From: Holacanthus passer
Taxonomy: Eukaryota > Chordata > Actinopteri > Pomacanthidae
Assembly (NCBI GenBank): GCA_025331565.1
Contig: JAFREQ010000153.1
Location: 1-64,000 of the forward strand
Direction of reading: 5' to 3'
DNA length: 64,000 nt
Of the stretch, positions 1-10,235 are shown one piece after another. Under the pieces are notes generated by a model, which did no database searches, was not told the origin of the DNA, and worked only from the letters and a program-made list of their open reading frames with translations. Each line of letters begins with the position of its first letter. Within the stretch, counting starts at the first letter, position 1. The position numbers were made by a program, and so were the translations under genes.

Positions 1-196
1 ATCAGTCATATTTCATTTTTCACTAGTGGGAATCCAGATGAGAAATAAATCCTCAATACAAATATGTAAACTAATCAGCTAACCTGCCAGTATTTGCAGC
101 AGTGTAATGTATTGAAAATATGAAATGTAAATAATCAGGATAGAAAATATTATAATGTGGATGTAATGCAGTATTTCATTTGTTGTGTCTTTTCAG

Positions 197-630
197 TCAC
201 AATGGGCAGAGGACGCATTCCCCACATTGTTCCCCACATTTTTGCCATGAGCCTCAAGCCGACATAGAAGTCAACCAGCCTGAAGAAGCAGAAGATCCCC
301 TGCCTGGAGGATCCAGAAGGAGGTCCAGAGAGGAGGAGGATGAAGATGAGGAGATGAGCAGGAAGCGATTCAGACACTGCAACGAATCGTCTGACTCCAT
401 CTCCGACAGTGACACCGACAGCGACACTGAGGAAGAAGAGCCAGTGTCAGCGCCCTCTTCGAGCCCAGTGCCTGGAGGATCCAGGAAGAGGTCCAGAGAG
501 GAGGAAGAGGATGACGATGGAGATGGACGTGGCAGCAAACGACCAAGACACTGACTTGAGTTTGCTGACAGTGACTGTAACACTCCATCTCTGAAACTGG
601 TGGTTGACTGACCAGGCTCCTTGTACTGAG
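197..630 (+). CDS. Acidic Ser/Arg-rich exon, copy 1 (unrecognised gene)
   Basis: I do not recognise the protein. The exon follows a good acceptor ending at 196 and ends at a strong donor (actgag|gtaagt). The open frame starts with the third base of a codon and runs to TGA at 552-554, so the rest of the exon would be 3' UTR. The product has an E/P-rich start, a segment SRRRSREEEDEDEE, an S/D/T-E acidic stretch, a second RKRSREEEEDDD block and a basic end GSKRPRH that resembles a nuclear localisation signal. A competing ATG in a strong context at 202 (MGRGR...) closes after about 21 codons. An intranuclear, disordered protein arm is plausible, but this is inference. The rest of the gene, if any, lies to the left of the window. 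Confidence 0.45.
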
Positions 631-1137
631 GTAAGTCAGACAGGCCAAAACATAGTTTACCATGATGAATAATTTACAGCATTGAAATAACTTTCCTGGT
701 GGGAACCTGAATTACTGGTCAACTGTTAAATGAAGACTTCAACTTTGTCTTAAACACTTTTCTTACAACCACACAATTCATCTTCTACTGATTTTTCTGA
801 GTCCTTTTATTAGATGTTTCAAACATAATGTTTGTTCGCTCACAAAGCTGATGTGAGTCTGGTGCAAACATTCATTACTGTCTAAGAGTACCAATAACTG
901 ACTGGTTGGATTTAGGGTCAGAGTTTTACTTTAACATAGTCATCAGTCATATTTCATTTTTCACTAGCGGGAATCCAGATGAGAAATAAATCCTCAATAC
1001 AAATACGGAAACTAATCAGCTAACCTGCCAGTATTTGCAGCAGTGTAATGTATTGAAAATATGAAATGTAAATAATCAGGATAGAAAATATTATAATGTG
1101 GATGTAATGCAGTATTTCATTTGTTGTGTCTTTTCAG

Positions 1138-1441
1138 TCACAATGGGCAGAGGACGCATTCCCCACATTGTTCCCCACATTTTTGCCATGAGCCTCAAGC
1201 CGACATAGAAGTCAACCAGCCTGAAGAAGCAGAAGATCCCCTGCCTGGAGGATCCAGAAGGAGGTCCAGAGAGGAAGAGGATGAAGATGAGGAGATGAGC
1301 AGGAAGCGATTCAGATACTGCAACAAATCGTCTGACGCCATCTCCGACAGCGACAGCGACACTGAGGAAGAAGAGCCAGTGTCAGCGCCCTCTTGTATCC
1401 AGGAGGATCCAGGAGGAGGTCCAGAGAAGAAGATGATGAAG
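1138..1441 (+). CDS. Acidic exon, copy 2 (shortened)
   Basis: This copy shares the acceptor, opening residues and first RRRSREEEDEDEE block with its neighbours, but lacks the second RKRSREEEE/SKRPRH block. Its end diverges into CIQEDPGGGPEKKMMK and a donor (gatgaag|gtgagg). It is 304 nt long: it begins on the third codon base and ends on a complete codon. If spliced to copy 3 the frame would shift and soon meet a stop, so the copies do not chain in frame. They may be alternative last exons, or copy 2 may be decaying. Confidence 0.35.
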
Positions 1442-1647
1442 GTGAGGAGTCATCAGTCATATTTCATTTTTCACTAGTGGGAATCCAGATGAGAAATAAA
1501 TCCTTAATACAAATACGTAAACTAATTAGCTAACCTAGCAGTATGTGCAGCAGTGTAATGTATTGAAAATATGAAATGTAAATAATCAGGATAGAAAATA
1601 TTATAATGTGGATGTAATGCAGTATTTCATTTGTTGTGTCTTTTCAG

Positions 1648-2035
1648 TCACAATGGGCAGAGGACGCATTCCCCACATTGTTCCCCACATTTTTGCCATG
1701 AGCCTCAAGCCGACATAGAAGTCAACCAGCCTGAAGAAGCAGAAGATCCCCTGCCTGGAGGATCCAGAAGGAGGTCCAGAGAGGAGGAGGATGAAGATGA
1801 GGAGATGAGCAGGAAGCGATTCAGATACTGCAACGAATCGTCTGACGCCATCTCCAACAGGAATAGCGACACTGAGGAAGAAGAGCCAGTGTCAGCGCCC
1901 TCTTGTGGCCCAGTGCCTGCAGGATCCAGGAAGAGGTCCAGAGAGGAGGAAGAGGATGACGATGGAGATGGAAGAGGCAGCAAACGACCAAGACACTGCC
2001 CAAGTCTTTCAAAATCGTCTTCAATAAATCAGTGA
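1648..2035 (+). CDS. Acidic exon, copy 3 (terminal form)
   Basis: This is the third copy, with the same acceptor (ends 1647) and frame. It holds both acidic/basic blocks and the KRPRH motif, then reads on as CPSLSKSSSINQ to TGA at 2033-2035. An AATAAA at 2023-2028 overlaps the end of the coding frame, so this copy could serve as a last exon, though a poly(A) signal inside the coding end would be unusual. The small substitutions relative to copy 1 mostly preserve the reading frame. Confidence 0.4.
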
Positions 2036-2039
2036 AACG

Positions 2040-3960
2040 TGATCTTTGTAATTACTGTCAGTTTAATTCCAGTTAGCACAGCTGTACTGTACGAAAATGT
2101 TGGAGTTAATAGAGATTCACCACAGAAATATTCTTCTGAAAATCATCTTTTTCACTGGTCCCATCTTTATGATTTTTTTATCTCGTGCTGTTGAGAAACT
2201 ATATTTATAATTCATGCTGTTAGTACTTTTGAACAAAGGGCTTCTGTGTGAAGTTGGAAAATAATGATCCACCATGTTACTTAGCTAACGTTATGTAATC
2301 TTAAACTTGCGTTATGGGTAATGTAACCTTAACATAATGTTAGGCTAGACTTTTCTCGGTACGTCAAAAAGTGGCAAACTGTGCAAATTCAATATTATGA
2401 CTACCTTCAAAATATTAATGCCACCTTTTCTTGGACATTTAGTGAAGTATCACAATTTTACTGTAAAACTGCAACAGAAAGTATAAATGGCAACAGAAAT
2501 TTGTTTTTGCCATGTTGCTGGAAATTTGTTTATATGGTCTGACTTTTTACAAAGACGAGCAGTTTTAGCTTCAGTCGCTGAGAACAATGTCATGTATGTA
2601 GCCATCAAGAGCAAGTTTACAATCCCCTTCACAAGATTATTGTTTTAATACAGAGCAGCTGGAAAGATTAAAAAGTCAGCCAGGGTGGACGTCAGCTTCA
2701 TTTGCTGGGTAACCATAGGTTATGGTGTTTTTTCCACATTTCATGAAATATACAGTGAAAATAAACAAATAAAACACAAGAGAACAAAACCATGACATTA
2801 TGTAGAGTTTGATTCCACAGTGTCATGACTCTGTATTTTTCACAAATTGATTCTTTGGTCTTTAAAGGAAGAGCATGAAAAAGTAGAGAACTAAAGGTAC
2901 CTTCAGTTGCTCTCATGTTGATGAGGAGCAGCTTTATCAACAACCTGTGCTCTTCTGAACCCTGTAAGTGGGAACTCTTTGATAGCTCCAAGTTCACAGG
3001 CTGTATCTATGGTGACATTTTGAAAAAATGGCCAGGCGTTTGACAATATACAACCTTTGTCTTGTGTTTTCTTGTTGCTGTGCATGATTCTGACAAACAG
3101 AAAACAAAATCATTCAATCAGAAAGAGAACAAGGCAGGGTCCACTTTGGTCCCCCAGCAACTGCATGACATTCAGGTTCATCAGTTTAAATGTGTTGAAC
3201 GTGTTTCAAAAACACAATATTCATTCAAGAATTTGTAATGTGGTAAATTTTAATTGGCTTAACAATAATCATGGAAATGTTAAGGATTCAGTTTAATCAA
3301 GGTAATTGACTTACTGCCACCCTTTTAATGATGTCATCTTGTTGCACCTTCTTCTTGTGCCGTTTATTGGCGCCCGCCTGGACAATCAGCGGCAGCAACT
3401 GTTAATCTCCATCAAGTGTAATATTCAAACTCATATGACTTCCTGACCTGTTCTGACCCTGACAACTCCCCATACTTCAGGTTAAGAGGATCTCCCCTCC
3501 TCTCACATACTGACATGCTGTAAAGCACACATTCCTTTCTTAATCAATCTGATCTTCTAACTTGAACAACTGTTTGATTCCCACATAATCAAAAGGTTAA
3601 AATGTGGCTAAATTTACAATTCAATATATAAACCCCTCTCCATTGTGGACTTGGGGTTTTCCTGTGATAATGATCAGAGAACCTGAGCATGCTCAGTAGG
3701 AAGGCCATTCATTGAATGTGGTGAAAAACTTGTTAGAGCCCACAATCGATTTTCTTTGTCACCATTAGCATCTTTAACATGAGAGAGAATTTCAAAAATA
3801 TGATTCATAAAAACACAGTAAACAGACATCAACATTTGAGATATTAAATTTGATGCTTTTTTATTCAATAAGAATTGAATTGGCTTTAAAACCTGTTTGG
3901 AATGTTGTTAGTGGATCAGCCTTTGTGTTTACATTTGAATCACAGATTCTGTTCTGGACA
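2040..3960. other. Gene-free stretch
   Basis: AT-rich sequence with no convincing exon. A short plus-strand open segment near 2917-3040, followed by a gtaagt-like site, has nothing around it to make a gene. The area 3330-3420 is locally more GC-rich but stops interrupt all frames. Confidence 0.5.
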
Positions 3961-3969
3961 GGTTCTGAA

Positions 3970-4003
3970 AGATCAAAGGCTCTGAAAAATGAAAGATCAA
4001 AGG
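3970..4003 (+). promoter_or_regulatory. Pair of TCF/LEF-type sites
   Basis: AGATCAAAGG occurs twice, at 3970-3979 and 3994-4003, inside a repeated GAAAGATCAAAGGC. This is the consensus bound by TCF/LEF factors of the Wnt/beta-catenin pathway. The pair lies 24 bp apart and about 25-60 bp upstream of the TATA box of the coiled-coil gene. The sequence match is seen directly; binding is inferred. Confidence 0.55.
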
Positions 4004-4026
4004 CGACGTCCAGGTCTGAAAGTGTG

Positions 4027-4061
4027 TAAATATAGGCGGTGGCTGTTGAGACAGTCACATC
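4027..4061 (+). promoter_or_regulatory. TATA box and initiator of the coiled-coil gene
   Basis: TAAATATAGG at 4027-4036 is a TATA box. TCACATC at 4055-4061 fits the initiator consensus YYANWYY with its A at 4057, about 30 bp downstream, which is the normal spacing. From there to the start codon at 4284 there is no ATG, as expected for a leader with a single start. Confidence 0.6.
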
Positions 4062-4103
4062 TTTTCAGACTTTTCATCAGGCGACTGTGATTAGTGAAAA
4101 GAC

Positions 4104-4262
4104 ATTCTTCGAGCGGCAGACCACTGATACAGACAGCATTTGTTCATCAGAGACGACCTGCAACTCAACACAACAGCGTTCCTTTGAGAGACAGACCACT
4201 GACACACAGGGCATCTGTTAATCAAAGACAACCCTACAACTCGACAGTTCATTTCTTTGAGA
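4104..4262 (+). repeat. About 73-bp tandem repeat in the 5' leader
   Basis: Related blocks begin at about 4104, 4178 and 4251 (attcttcgag, gttcctttgag, atttctttgag) and continue with cagaccactga and a later caactc. That makes two nearly full copies and one partial copy. The repeat sits in the inferred 5' UTR of the coiled-coil gene. Confidence 0.6.
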
Positions 4263-4283
4263 CTGATTCCACCAGCAAAGAAA

Positions 4284-5615
4284 ATGCTGCGAGTAAAGGA
4301 ATCAGGAGGTAAAGCAAGAACCTCCAGACTGCGGCAGAGGCGCAAGATTCAGCAGAACCTCAAGACAGAGTGCGATGCACTTCGTCAGCAAGTTCAAAAG
4401 CTGAATGAGAACTTGAACGCCAAGAAGGCCAGCGCTCTTTCTCAGGAGAAGGCGAGGAAGGAACTGAGGAGCACGTTGTTTGAGACACAACAACAGCTGG
4501 CAAGACAGAAATCCCTGAAGGAGATGTACATCAACAGGGAAAAAAGTACAAAGGAGCACCTGGAGAGGGTGTTAAAATACAGTGATGCAGAAACTCTGGA
4601 CACTGTGAAGATTGCCACTCAGGCTCGGGACTACGCCAAGATCAAGAAGAAGAAGGTCCTTGAAACTCAGTATGAGACGCTGCAAGTGGCTCACGTAATC
4701 AGCGAAGGCAAGTTCGCAGCTGAGGTCCAGGTGGAGAAGGAGAAGAACAAGCTTCTCCAACAGGAACTGGACAGGATCAATGTTTCACACCAAGAGCTCA
4801 AGCAAAGGTATGAAACTGAGGTCCTCAGCGTCAGACAGCAGACTGACACTCTTCAGCGTGAGCTTGAGAAGGAGATCCAACAGAAGCGACTCCTTCTGAA
4901 GTATTACGAAGAGCTGCAAGCAGCGCACATGCTGAGCCAGAAGAAGTTCGCAGCTGAGCTTCAGCTGGAGAGGGAGAAGAACAAACATCTCCAGGAAGAG
5001 CTTGAGAGGATCAGCGTTTCACACCACGAGAAGCTCATTGAGAACGGCTTCGAGGCGCTGCCAGTGGCTCATACACTCAGCATGGACAAGTTCACTGCCG
5101 AGCTCCACTTGGAGAACGAGAAGAACAAATCCATGATCCACGACTTGAGAGCTGAGCAGGACGCCCTCCGTCATCAGATGGCGGAGGAGATCAACATCCT
5201 GCAGCACAAAGCCTTGGAAAAGGAGACAGTTTTGGGGAGCGAGCTGGAGGAGCTGAAAGCTCAGCTGAACTTTCAGTTGTCACTCAACCAGCAGCTTTCC
5301 ACTGAGCTCCAGGCTGAGAGAGAGCACGGTCGGCCCCCCCGAAAAAGAGCCAGGCGTGAAGAGATCCCTGAGGATGAGTCACGGAAGCAGCAGGTGTCTC
5401 TTTTCATTGTACCTGCCATGGGACCCCTACCACAGGTTGAAGCGTGCGAGGAGATGCCGTGCAAGCAGGAGGTCATCCCTAATGCACCGGACATTGAACT
5501 CCTTGAGGAGGCTGAAGTCTCTGACGACACGCTCTCAGAGAAGACAAGGAAGGCTTCAATCTGGAAGAGAACACGCCACTTTCTGGGGTTGAGGAAACCA
5601 CAGAAGTGGAAGTAG
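4284..5615 (+). CDS. Intronless coiled-coil protein, 443 aa, unrecognised
   Basis: A single open frame with ATG at 4284 (A at -3) and TAG at 5613-5615. I chose this ATG because the leader from the predicted start site contains no other ATG. The protein is almost entirely charged coiled coil. A segment of about 45-60 residues recurs three times, recognisable by (Y/F)E-L--AH--S--KF-AE---E-EKNK, near residues 125-180, 205-255 and 257-300. A basic cluster PRKRARREE around residue 350 looks like a nuclear localisation signal. An acidic, proline-containing region follows, and the tail is basic (WKRTRHFLGLRKPQKWK). There is no signal peptide or membrane segment. The long intact frame argues for a functional gene. 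It could be a lineage-specific gene or a processed retrogene, since it is intronless and followed by an A-rich tract; I cannot name a parent. Function unknown. Confidence 0.75.
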   Translation: MLRVKESGGKARTSRLRQRRKIQQNLKTECDALRQQVQKLNENLNAKKASALSQEKARKELRSTLFETQQQLARQKSLKEMYINREKSTKEHLERVLKYSDAETLDTVKIATQARDYAKIKKKKVLETQYETLQVAHVISEGKFAAEVQVEKEKNKLLQQELDRINVSHQELKQRYETEVLSVRQQTDTLQRELEKEIQQKRLLLKYYEELQAAHMLSQKKFAAELQLEREKNKHLQEELERISVSHHEKLIENGFEALPVAHTLSMDKFTAELHLENEKNKSMIHDLRAEQDALRHQMAEEINILQHKALEKETVLGSELEELKAQLNFQLSLNQQLSTELQAEREHGRPPRKRARREEIPEDESRKQQVSLFIVPAMGPLPQVEACEEMPCKQEVIPNAPDIELLEEAEVSDDTLSEKTRKASIWKRTRHFLGLRKPQKWK

Positions 5616-5707
5616 ACGGAGGGTTAACCCCAAAACTGGTCAGGTTCAGTGACATCTATGCATTCATCATCATCATCACACTATGGATGCATGGATCATT
5701 ACTGCAC

Positions 5708-5801
5708 AAAAAAAAAACCATAAACAAAAAAGAAAAAAGAGGGAAAAAAACCCCAACCCAAAAAAAACAAAAAAACATAAACAAATAAGAAAAAAGAGGG
5801 G

Positions 5802-5836
<35 letters not shown>
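5708..5836 (+). repeat. A-rich tract with internal duplication, ending in 35 A
   Basis: Runs of A interrupted by C and G. Two similar blocks (cataaacaaa...agaaaaaagaggg and cataaacaaataagaaaaaagagggg) are followed by A from 5802 to 5836. It lies about 95 bp after the coiled-coil stop codon and directly abuts the tRNA-like sequence. It may be the remains of a retroposed poly(A) tail. Confidence 0.7.
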
Positions 5837-5837
<1 letters not shown>

Positions 5838-5905
5838 CCCTGGTGGTCCAGTGGTTAGGATTCGGTGCTCTCACCGCGACCCGGGTTCGATTCCCGGCCA
5901 GGGCA
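5837..5905 (+). tRNA. tRNA-Glu (CTC), probably a pseudogene
   Basis: The sequence fits tRNA-Glu: acceptor GCCCTGG paired with CCAGGGC, A box (TGGTCCAGTGG), anticodon loop CTCTCAC with anticodon CTC, and a perfect T arm (CCGGGTTCGATTCCCGG) containing the B box. It is 69 nt against the usual 72. The missing bases fall on the 3' side of the anticodon stem (CACCGCGACC), leaving only about three of five pairs there. No run of four T follows the gene. The flawed stem, missing terminator and abutting poly(A) suggest a tRNA pseudogene or the head of a retroposon. Confidence 0.6.
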
Positions 5906-6540
5906 AAACTAAAACACAACAATACTAAGAGTCTGCAGCCGTGCTGCCGGCTCGCTCATACTTTGAAGCAAATGTCAACCTCAGCATGCTAAGTCGCTCA
6001 CAATCACAAGGCTAATGTGCTGAAGCAAAGCTAAATTGAAGGAAGTTGTGCTCATTACAAGCAATGAAAACTCAGTCTCACATAAAATATGTAATTCATT
6101 ATTTAAATTTTTAGCATTTTCAAAAAAACAAATCTAAATAAGAAAAACTCATTGCATTAGAGCGGCTTCATTGAAAGGTATTTGGCAACACTGAGTCTAT
6201 CATTCAGGACAAGATCGCTTCTAATTGGCAAGTTAATGATGAAATCACATCAAGAGACTCTGAGTGACCAGTTTCAGTGACGTCAATGTGGAATGAGCTT
6301 TTTAGGGACCCTATAACTGCATTTGTTATTGCAGAAGATTAAATACAGTTTAACTAGATTTACTTTGAAATTAAAAAAATGCAGATCTGCTAGTTACGAT
6401 TCAGAATAAGGAATGCATGACTGTGACATTGAAAACAAACCTGTTTGATGTGACCAAGGAAGAGACAAGAGACGTCTTCATAAAGCTGCGCTTCATAAAA
6501 ATGTCATGTTATGTGAGACGATTTCAGTAAGTTCTTAATT
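5906..6540. other. Gene-free stretch with a short repeat relic
   Basis: About 5985-6030 contains alternating catgctaa/ctcaca/aaggctaatgtgctg words typical of a common fish interspersed repeat. A perfect TGACGTCA palindrome lies at 6278-6285 with no gene beside it. Nothing else is recognisable. Confidence 0.4.
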
Positions 6541-6870
6541 GGACCCAGGAGCGAGACACAGACGAGGGTGAAGGTAAAAGGGATTTATTAAACACAAAAA
6601 GTCCAGGACTTACAGAAAAAAACAAAAAGGTGAGCAAAACCAGGAAGTCCAGGTGGTGTGGAGTTGCTTCAGTGGTTGAAGGCTTGACGATCTGGCAGCT
6701 TGCAGGTGAAGGAGAGGGCTATTTAAGCTGCCAGATCATTAGGCGAGATGAGAAAGGAGAGGGGACCCCAGCACCTGCAGACCACACCTCCAGCCACTGA
6801 AGCAATGTCTGAACAAAACTCAAGCCTAAGAAGAAGTGGCTAAGGCAGGAGAGAAAACAGGGCTGCTACT
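6541..6870 (-). mobile_element. Retroelement tail, copy 1
   Basis: Begins ggacccaggagcgagacac, then ggatttatta (AATAAA on the minus strand), and later ctggcagcttgcagg and ccccagcacctg. The same landmarks in the same order occur from 7069. Read on the minus strand it resembles the 3' end of a non-coding retroelement family common in teleosts. No reverse transcriptase is present in the window copy. Confidence 0.5.
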
Positions 6871-7068
6871 CACAGATGTTGATGGCGCAGCTGGGGCTGG
6901 AGGCTGATTGTGCTGGGAGTTGAGGGGAAAGACAATGGAGCTGAGTCCTTGCAGAGTATAGGGCTCCCTGAGAGGAGAGAGCATGGTGAATGTTGCCTGA
7001 GTCTGCTGGGTCCATAGTTGGCCAGATTGTACTGTGATGGTTAATACTGACTTTTAATAGGACCCAGG

Positions 7069-7660
7069 AGCAAGACACAGTTAAGGGGATGGGTTTAAGG
7101 GATTTATTATTGAACTCAAGAAGCTAACTGAAAACTTGGTTAACGCGTGGGCGCTGGTGGTGCTAATGTGGGGGTTCAGTTGAATCAAGAGGGAGGTGAA
7201 TGAAGAGGGTTGCCAGTCCAGTTGGGTTGAGCAGAGAAATATTTGCAGGTTTGCAGGTCTGAGGTCAGAGGCTGGGCGGTGGAGGTGCTGGGGCTGCTGG
7301 CTGGAGACACAGCAGAGAAAAACTTGAGACAAGCACAAAAAGATAATCACAAGACTTCGTAAGGAACAAACAATGGCTGGCTGACAACACCACGAGATGA
7401 GTGGAAACAATCTGGCAGCTTACAGGAGAATGAGTAGGGTTATAAAGCTGCTGGTGATCAGGAGAATGAAGCTCACTTGTGGCTGCAGAGGGCCCCAGCA
7501 CCTGGAAACCACGGCCCCCAGCCTCTGAAACAAAGCCTGAACACAAACAGCACCACCAAAGAAAAAACACTAACACAAAAGAAGAAATGCCAAAACCAAA
7601 AACACCAGAGTTTAAATTACAAGAAACAGACACAATACCAGAAATAAAGCAAAACCCAAA
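7069..7660 (-). mobile_element. Retroelement tail, copy 2
   Basis: Starts aggacccaggagcaagacac and shares gggatttattattga, tctggcagcttacagg and gccccagcacctgg with copy 1 about 530 bp upstream, in the same orientation. It is longer, and the open frames in it are low-complexity and unconvincing. A poly-T run follows at 7679-7689. Confidence 0.5.
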
Positions 7661-8001
7661 ACTATGACGGATTGTTTCCTTTTTTTTTTGTATTGGTTTT
7701 TTAACTGCATTTTAAGTTTTGATGCATTGAAAAGTTTTGTGTTTGTCACTGTAAAAAGATGTTGTTCAACACAATTATTATTATTATTAAATAAATAGGA
7801 AATAGGCCCCAAGTGACATACAATCAACTGAAAAGGGAAAACACAATTAAAACAAAGCCATTCAAACAATAACTGAAATATATAAACTTTGAAATAACAC
7901 AACGTTGCAAAGAGTCAATATTATAACAATTCAGTTTACTTCCTGGGTCACTGTGGAGGTCCTGAGGTCCTGAAATCCTCATGTCTGCTGGCTTCACACT
8001 G

Positions 8002-8004
8002 CAC

Positions 8005-8036
<32 letters not shown>

Positions 8037-8124
8037 TCAAGCGGTCAGCTCTCACCAATAGCTCCAATATAAAAATGTCAGACCTCAAGTGAAATTAATT
8101 TTATGTGTACTGTCAACATTGGAG

Positions 8125-8174
<50 letters not shown>

Positions 8175-8447
8175 GACTCCCCCCTGTGACTGTCTCCAAT
8201 TACTGAGCAGGTGCACCCAGGCAGGTCTTTTAGAAAAGGTCATCCATCATATTGTGTGTGTGTGTGTGTGTGTGTGTGTGCATGCGTGTTTTGTTTATTC
8301 GCCATGCCCTCAATTTCAGCACCAATCTTCTATAATGTTTCCTTCTAATTTACCTCAAAGTCAAGCAAATACTCGACAAGACTTACGCAGCTGCTCGGAT
8401 TGTCTGTTTGCATAACATGTTCATGCACACACACACACACACACACA
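8002..8447. repeat. Cluster of four CA/TG microsatellites
   Basis: Dinucleotide arrays at about 8002-8036 (CA), 8126-8169 (CA), 8253-8280 (TG) and 8426-8447 (CA), separated by unique sequence. Open frames here are artefacts of the repeats. Confidence 0.9.
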
Positions 8448-8599
8448 ATCTGAGGAGGGTTCTTGCTTTAACGCTCAGTCACATCCAATATATCAATTTC
8501 TGCCCCTGTGGTCAGCGGATACACATGGAGCCTGAGACATGTTGGGTTGAAATGACCAAGCCAAATAGTTTAGTATCTCTTCTCCTCTCTATTCTCAGA

Positions 8600-8858
8600 A
8601 CTATGACTGTGACAAACAATTATTTTCACTGTCAATTAATCAATGTTTTTTTAGTTAATCACATTATTTGTCTATAAGATGTCACAAAACTCTGAAATAT
8701 GCTCATCACAAGAAGAGCAGCAAAAAACAAAATTTGAGAAGCTTGAATCAACAAAGATTTTTCTTTGAATAAACAAAAATAGTTACCAATAAAGGTTTTC
8801 AATGATCATAATTGTTGTTTCTGACAATTAACTTATCAGTCTAATTGTTTCAGCTCTA
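8600..8858 (+). mobile_element. Decayed miniature element
   Basis: Contains acaattattttcactgtcaattaatcaatg, a later region matching agcagcaaa and gagaagcttgaa, and the ending ctaattgtttcagctcta. These are the landmarks of the same teleost miniature element seen less decayed at 41185 (aacaattattttcattgtcgattaat, aagcagcaaatcc, gaagaagctggaa). Confidence 0.55.
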
Positions 8859-8859
8859 C

Positions 8860-10234
8860 TCACAAGTGAACTTGTGGTCAAGCGAAGTTGTGGTAAGTTT
8901 AGATTAATGTTGGTTACAATGATGACACAGACACAAAAAAATCTTTTTTTCACCAAATTATGTCCAAATACACAACTTTTGTGTCCTGCTGTCACCCTGA
9001 TCGAAACTCAGAAACCAAGTCTTTTGTAACCTGCCTATCTCATCCATTTATTTTCACCTTCAGGTAAACACAATCAGAGAAGACACAGACAGACGTCTCC
9101 ACAGGCTCAGGGACAAGTAGCCAAAACCTGCTGTGCATTTTCAAAACTATTTATTTCATTTATTTCTAAACCAGATGAAGTAAAACTGTCCTTAAACACT
9201 TCCTGTTTCTTTGCTTTGTACATTGGTCAACTCTACACCATTTGATGAATGTGGCATATTGCACTTCATCCTTTACACTTCATCCTGCTGACTCTCGACA
9301 CGTCACTGACTTCATGATTCAGAGAGATCATTAAGAATCTCACAGTAAGTCACACAGTCCACATGATAAGAGTCCAACCAAACTGAGGACCAGCTGTCTT
9401 TTTTGTCAGCTGCTGGTCTCAGCTCTTCGTGTGTCTCACAGGGTTCGTCCGGGGACTGAGCCGTTGTTGAGTCATGAATATGAAACATTTTTCATCACTG
9501 CAGTGACTCAGATCACCAGGGAATCGATGGGGATGATCAGGATCCAAAAATGAGACATATTCTTTCACAAAGTTGACCTGATTAGGTGTTGAAACATTCC
9601 CAACATTGTGAGTGATGTGCAAGATATAAAATTATAATTTTTTTTTAAAGATATTAAAATTTATCTGTGTGGGATTCAGAAACCACACAGAGGAGAATAA
9701 ACACACCAGCAGACTGAAAAAACAGTGACAGACAGGAACAAACTTTACAAAGATGACATTTATGCTTTGTCCAAAGAGTTTTGTAAGAGAAGAGACCTAG
9801 AGTGTATGAATGAGCCAGGTCCGAGTGGAGGGAGGTCATGACGTGGCCTTTGCAGACAGCTGTAAATGGATGAATTGATGTGTCTGAAATGTGTTCATTG
9901 TAGACAAGGTGTTACTCTAAAGGTGTCAGTACACTGCTTTTTCCCCTCACTCACACTTTCCATTGGAGAGACAATTTCTCAACCTTTCCTAACCAAACCT
10001 TCCCTCCCGACTTTGAGTGTGGCCATTGGATCAACTATAAACACTTTTTCCTCCCACACGGTTGAACATCATTCAAATCAGATATTTTATACTCTGACCA
10101 GATCCGGCAAGCTCTTTGCCAGTTTTTGCACATAAATTTACCCTCGAAAAATATCCTCAAACTACTAAATTGTCCCCAGAAATTATTTTGTTTATTCCCT
10201 AAAATTAATTACATTTGGTTAATGTGTCAAAGAG
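8860..10234. other. Gene-free stretch
   Basis: No exon-like frames with splice sites, no RNA gene and no clear repeat boundaries were seen. It is ordinary AT-rich intergenic sequence. Confidence 0.4.
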
Positions 10235-10235
10235 G

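Larger units (their letters stand above)
1..2037 (+). repeat. Tandem array of three units, each intron tail plus acidic exon
   Basis: The same sequence (beginning atcagtcatatttca) restarts at 1, 942 and 1452. Each unit has about 195 bp of near-identical intron-like sequence, then a conserved acceptor (tgtgtcttttcag) and a similar exon. Unit 1 is longer because it carries about 310 bp of extra sequence after its exon (631-941). Unit 2 jumps straight from its donor to the next unit. The copies differ by scattered substitutions and small indels, so the duplications are recent but not identical. Confidence 0.85.

Noticed and set aside
2917..3040. Plus-strand segment reading MRSSFINNLCSSE with a gtaagt-like site
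   Set aside because: Isolated, about 40 codons, no partner exon seen.
6278..6285. Perfect CRE palindrome TGACGTCA
   Set aside because: No gene or promoter nearby; one 8-bp match in 64 kb is expected by chance about once.
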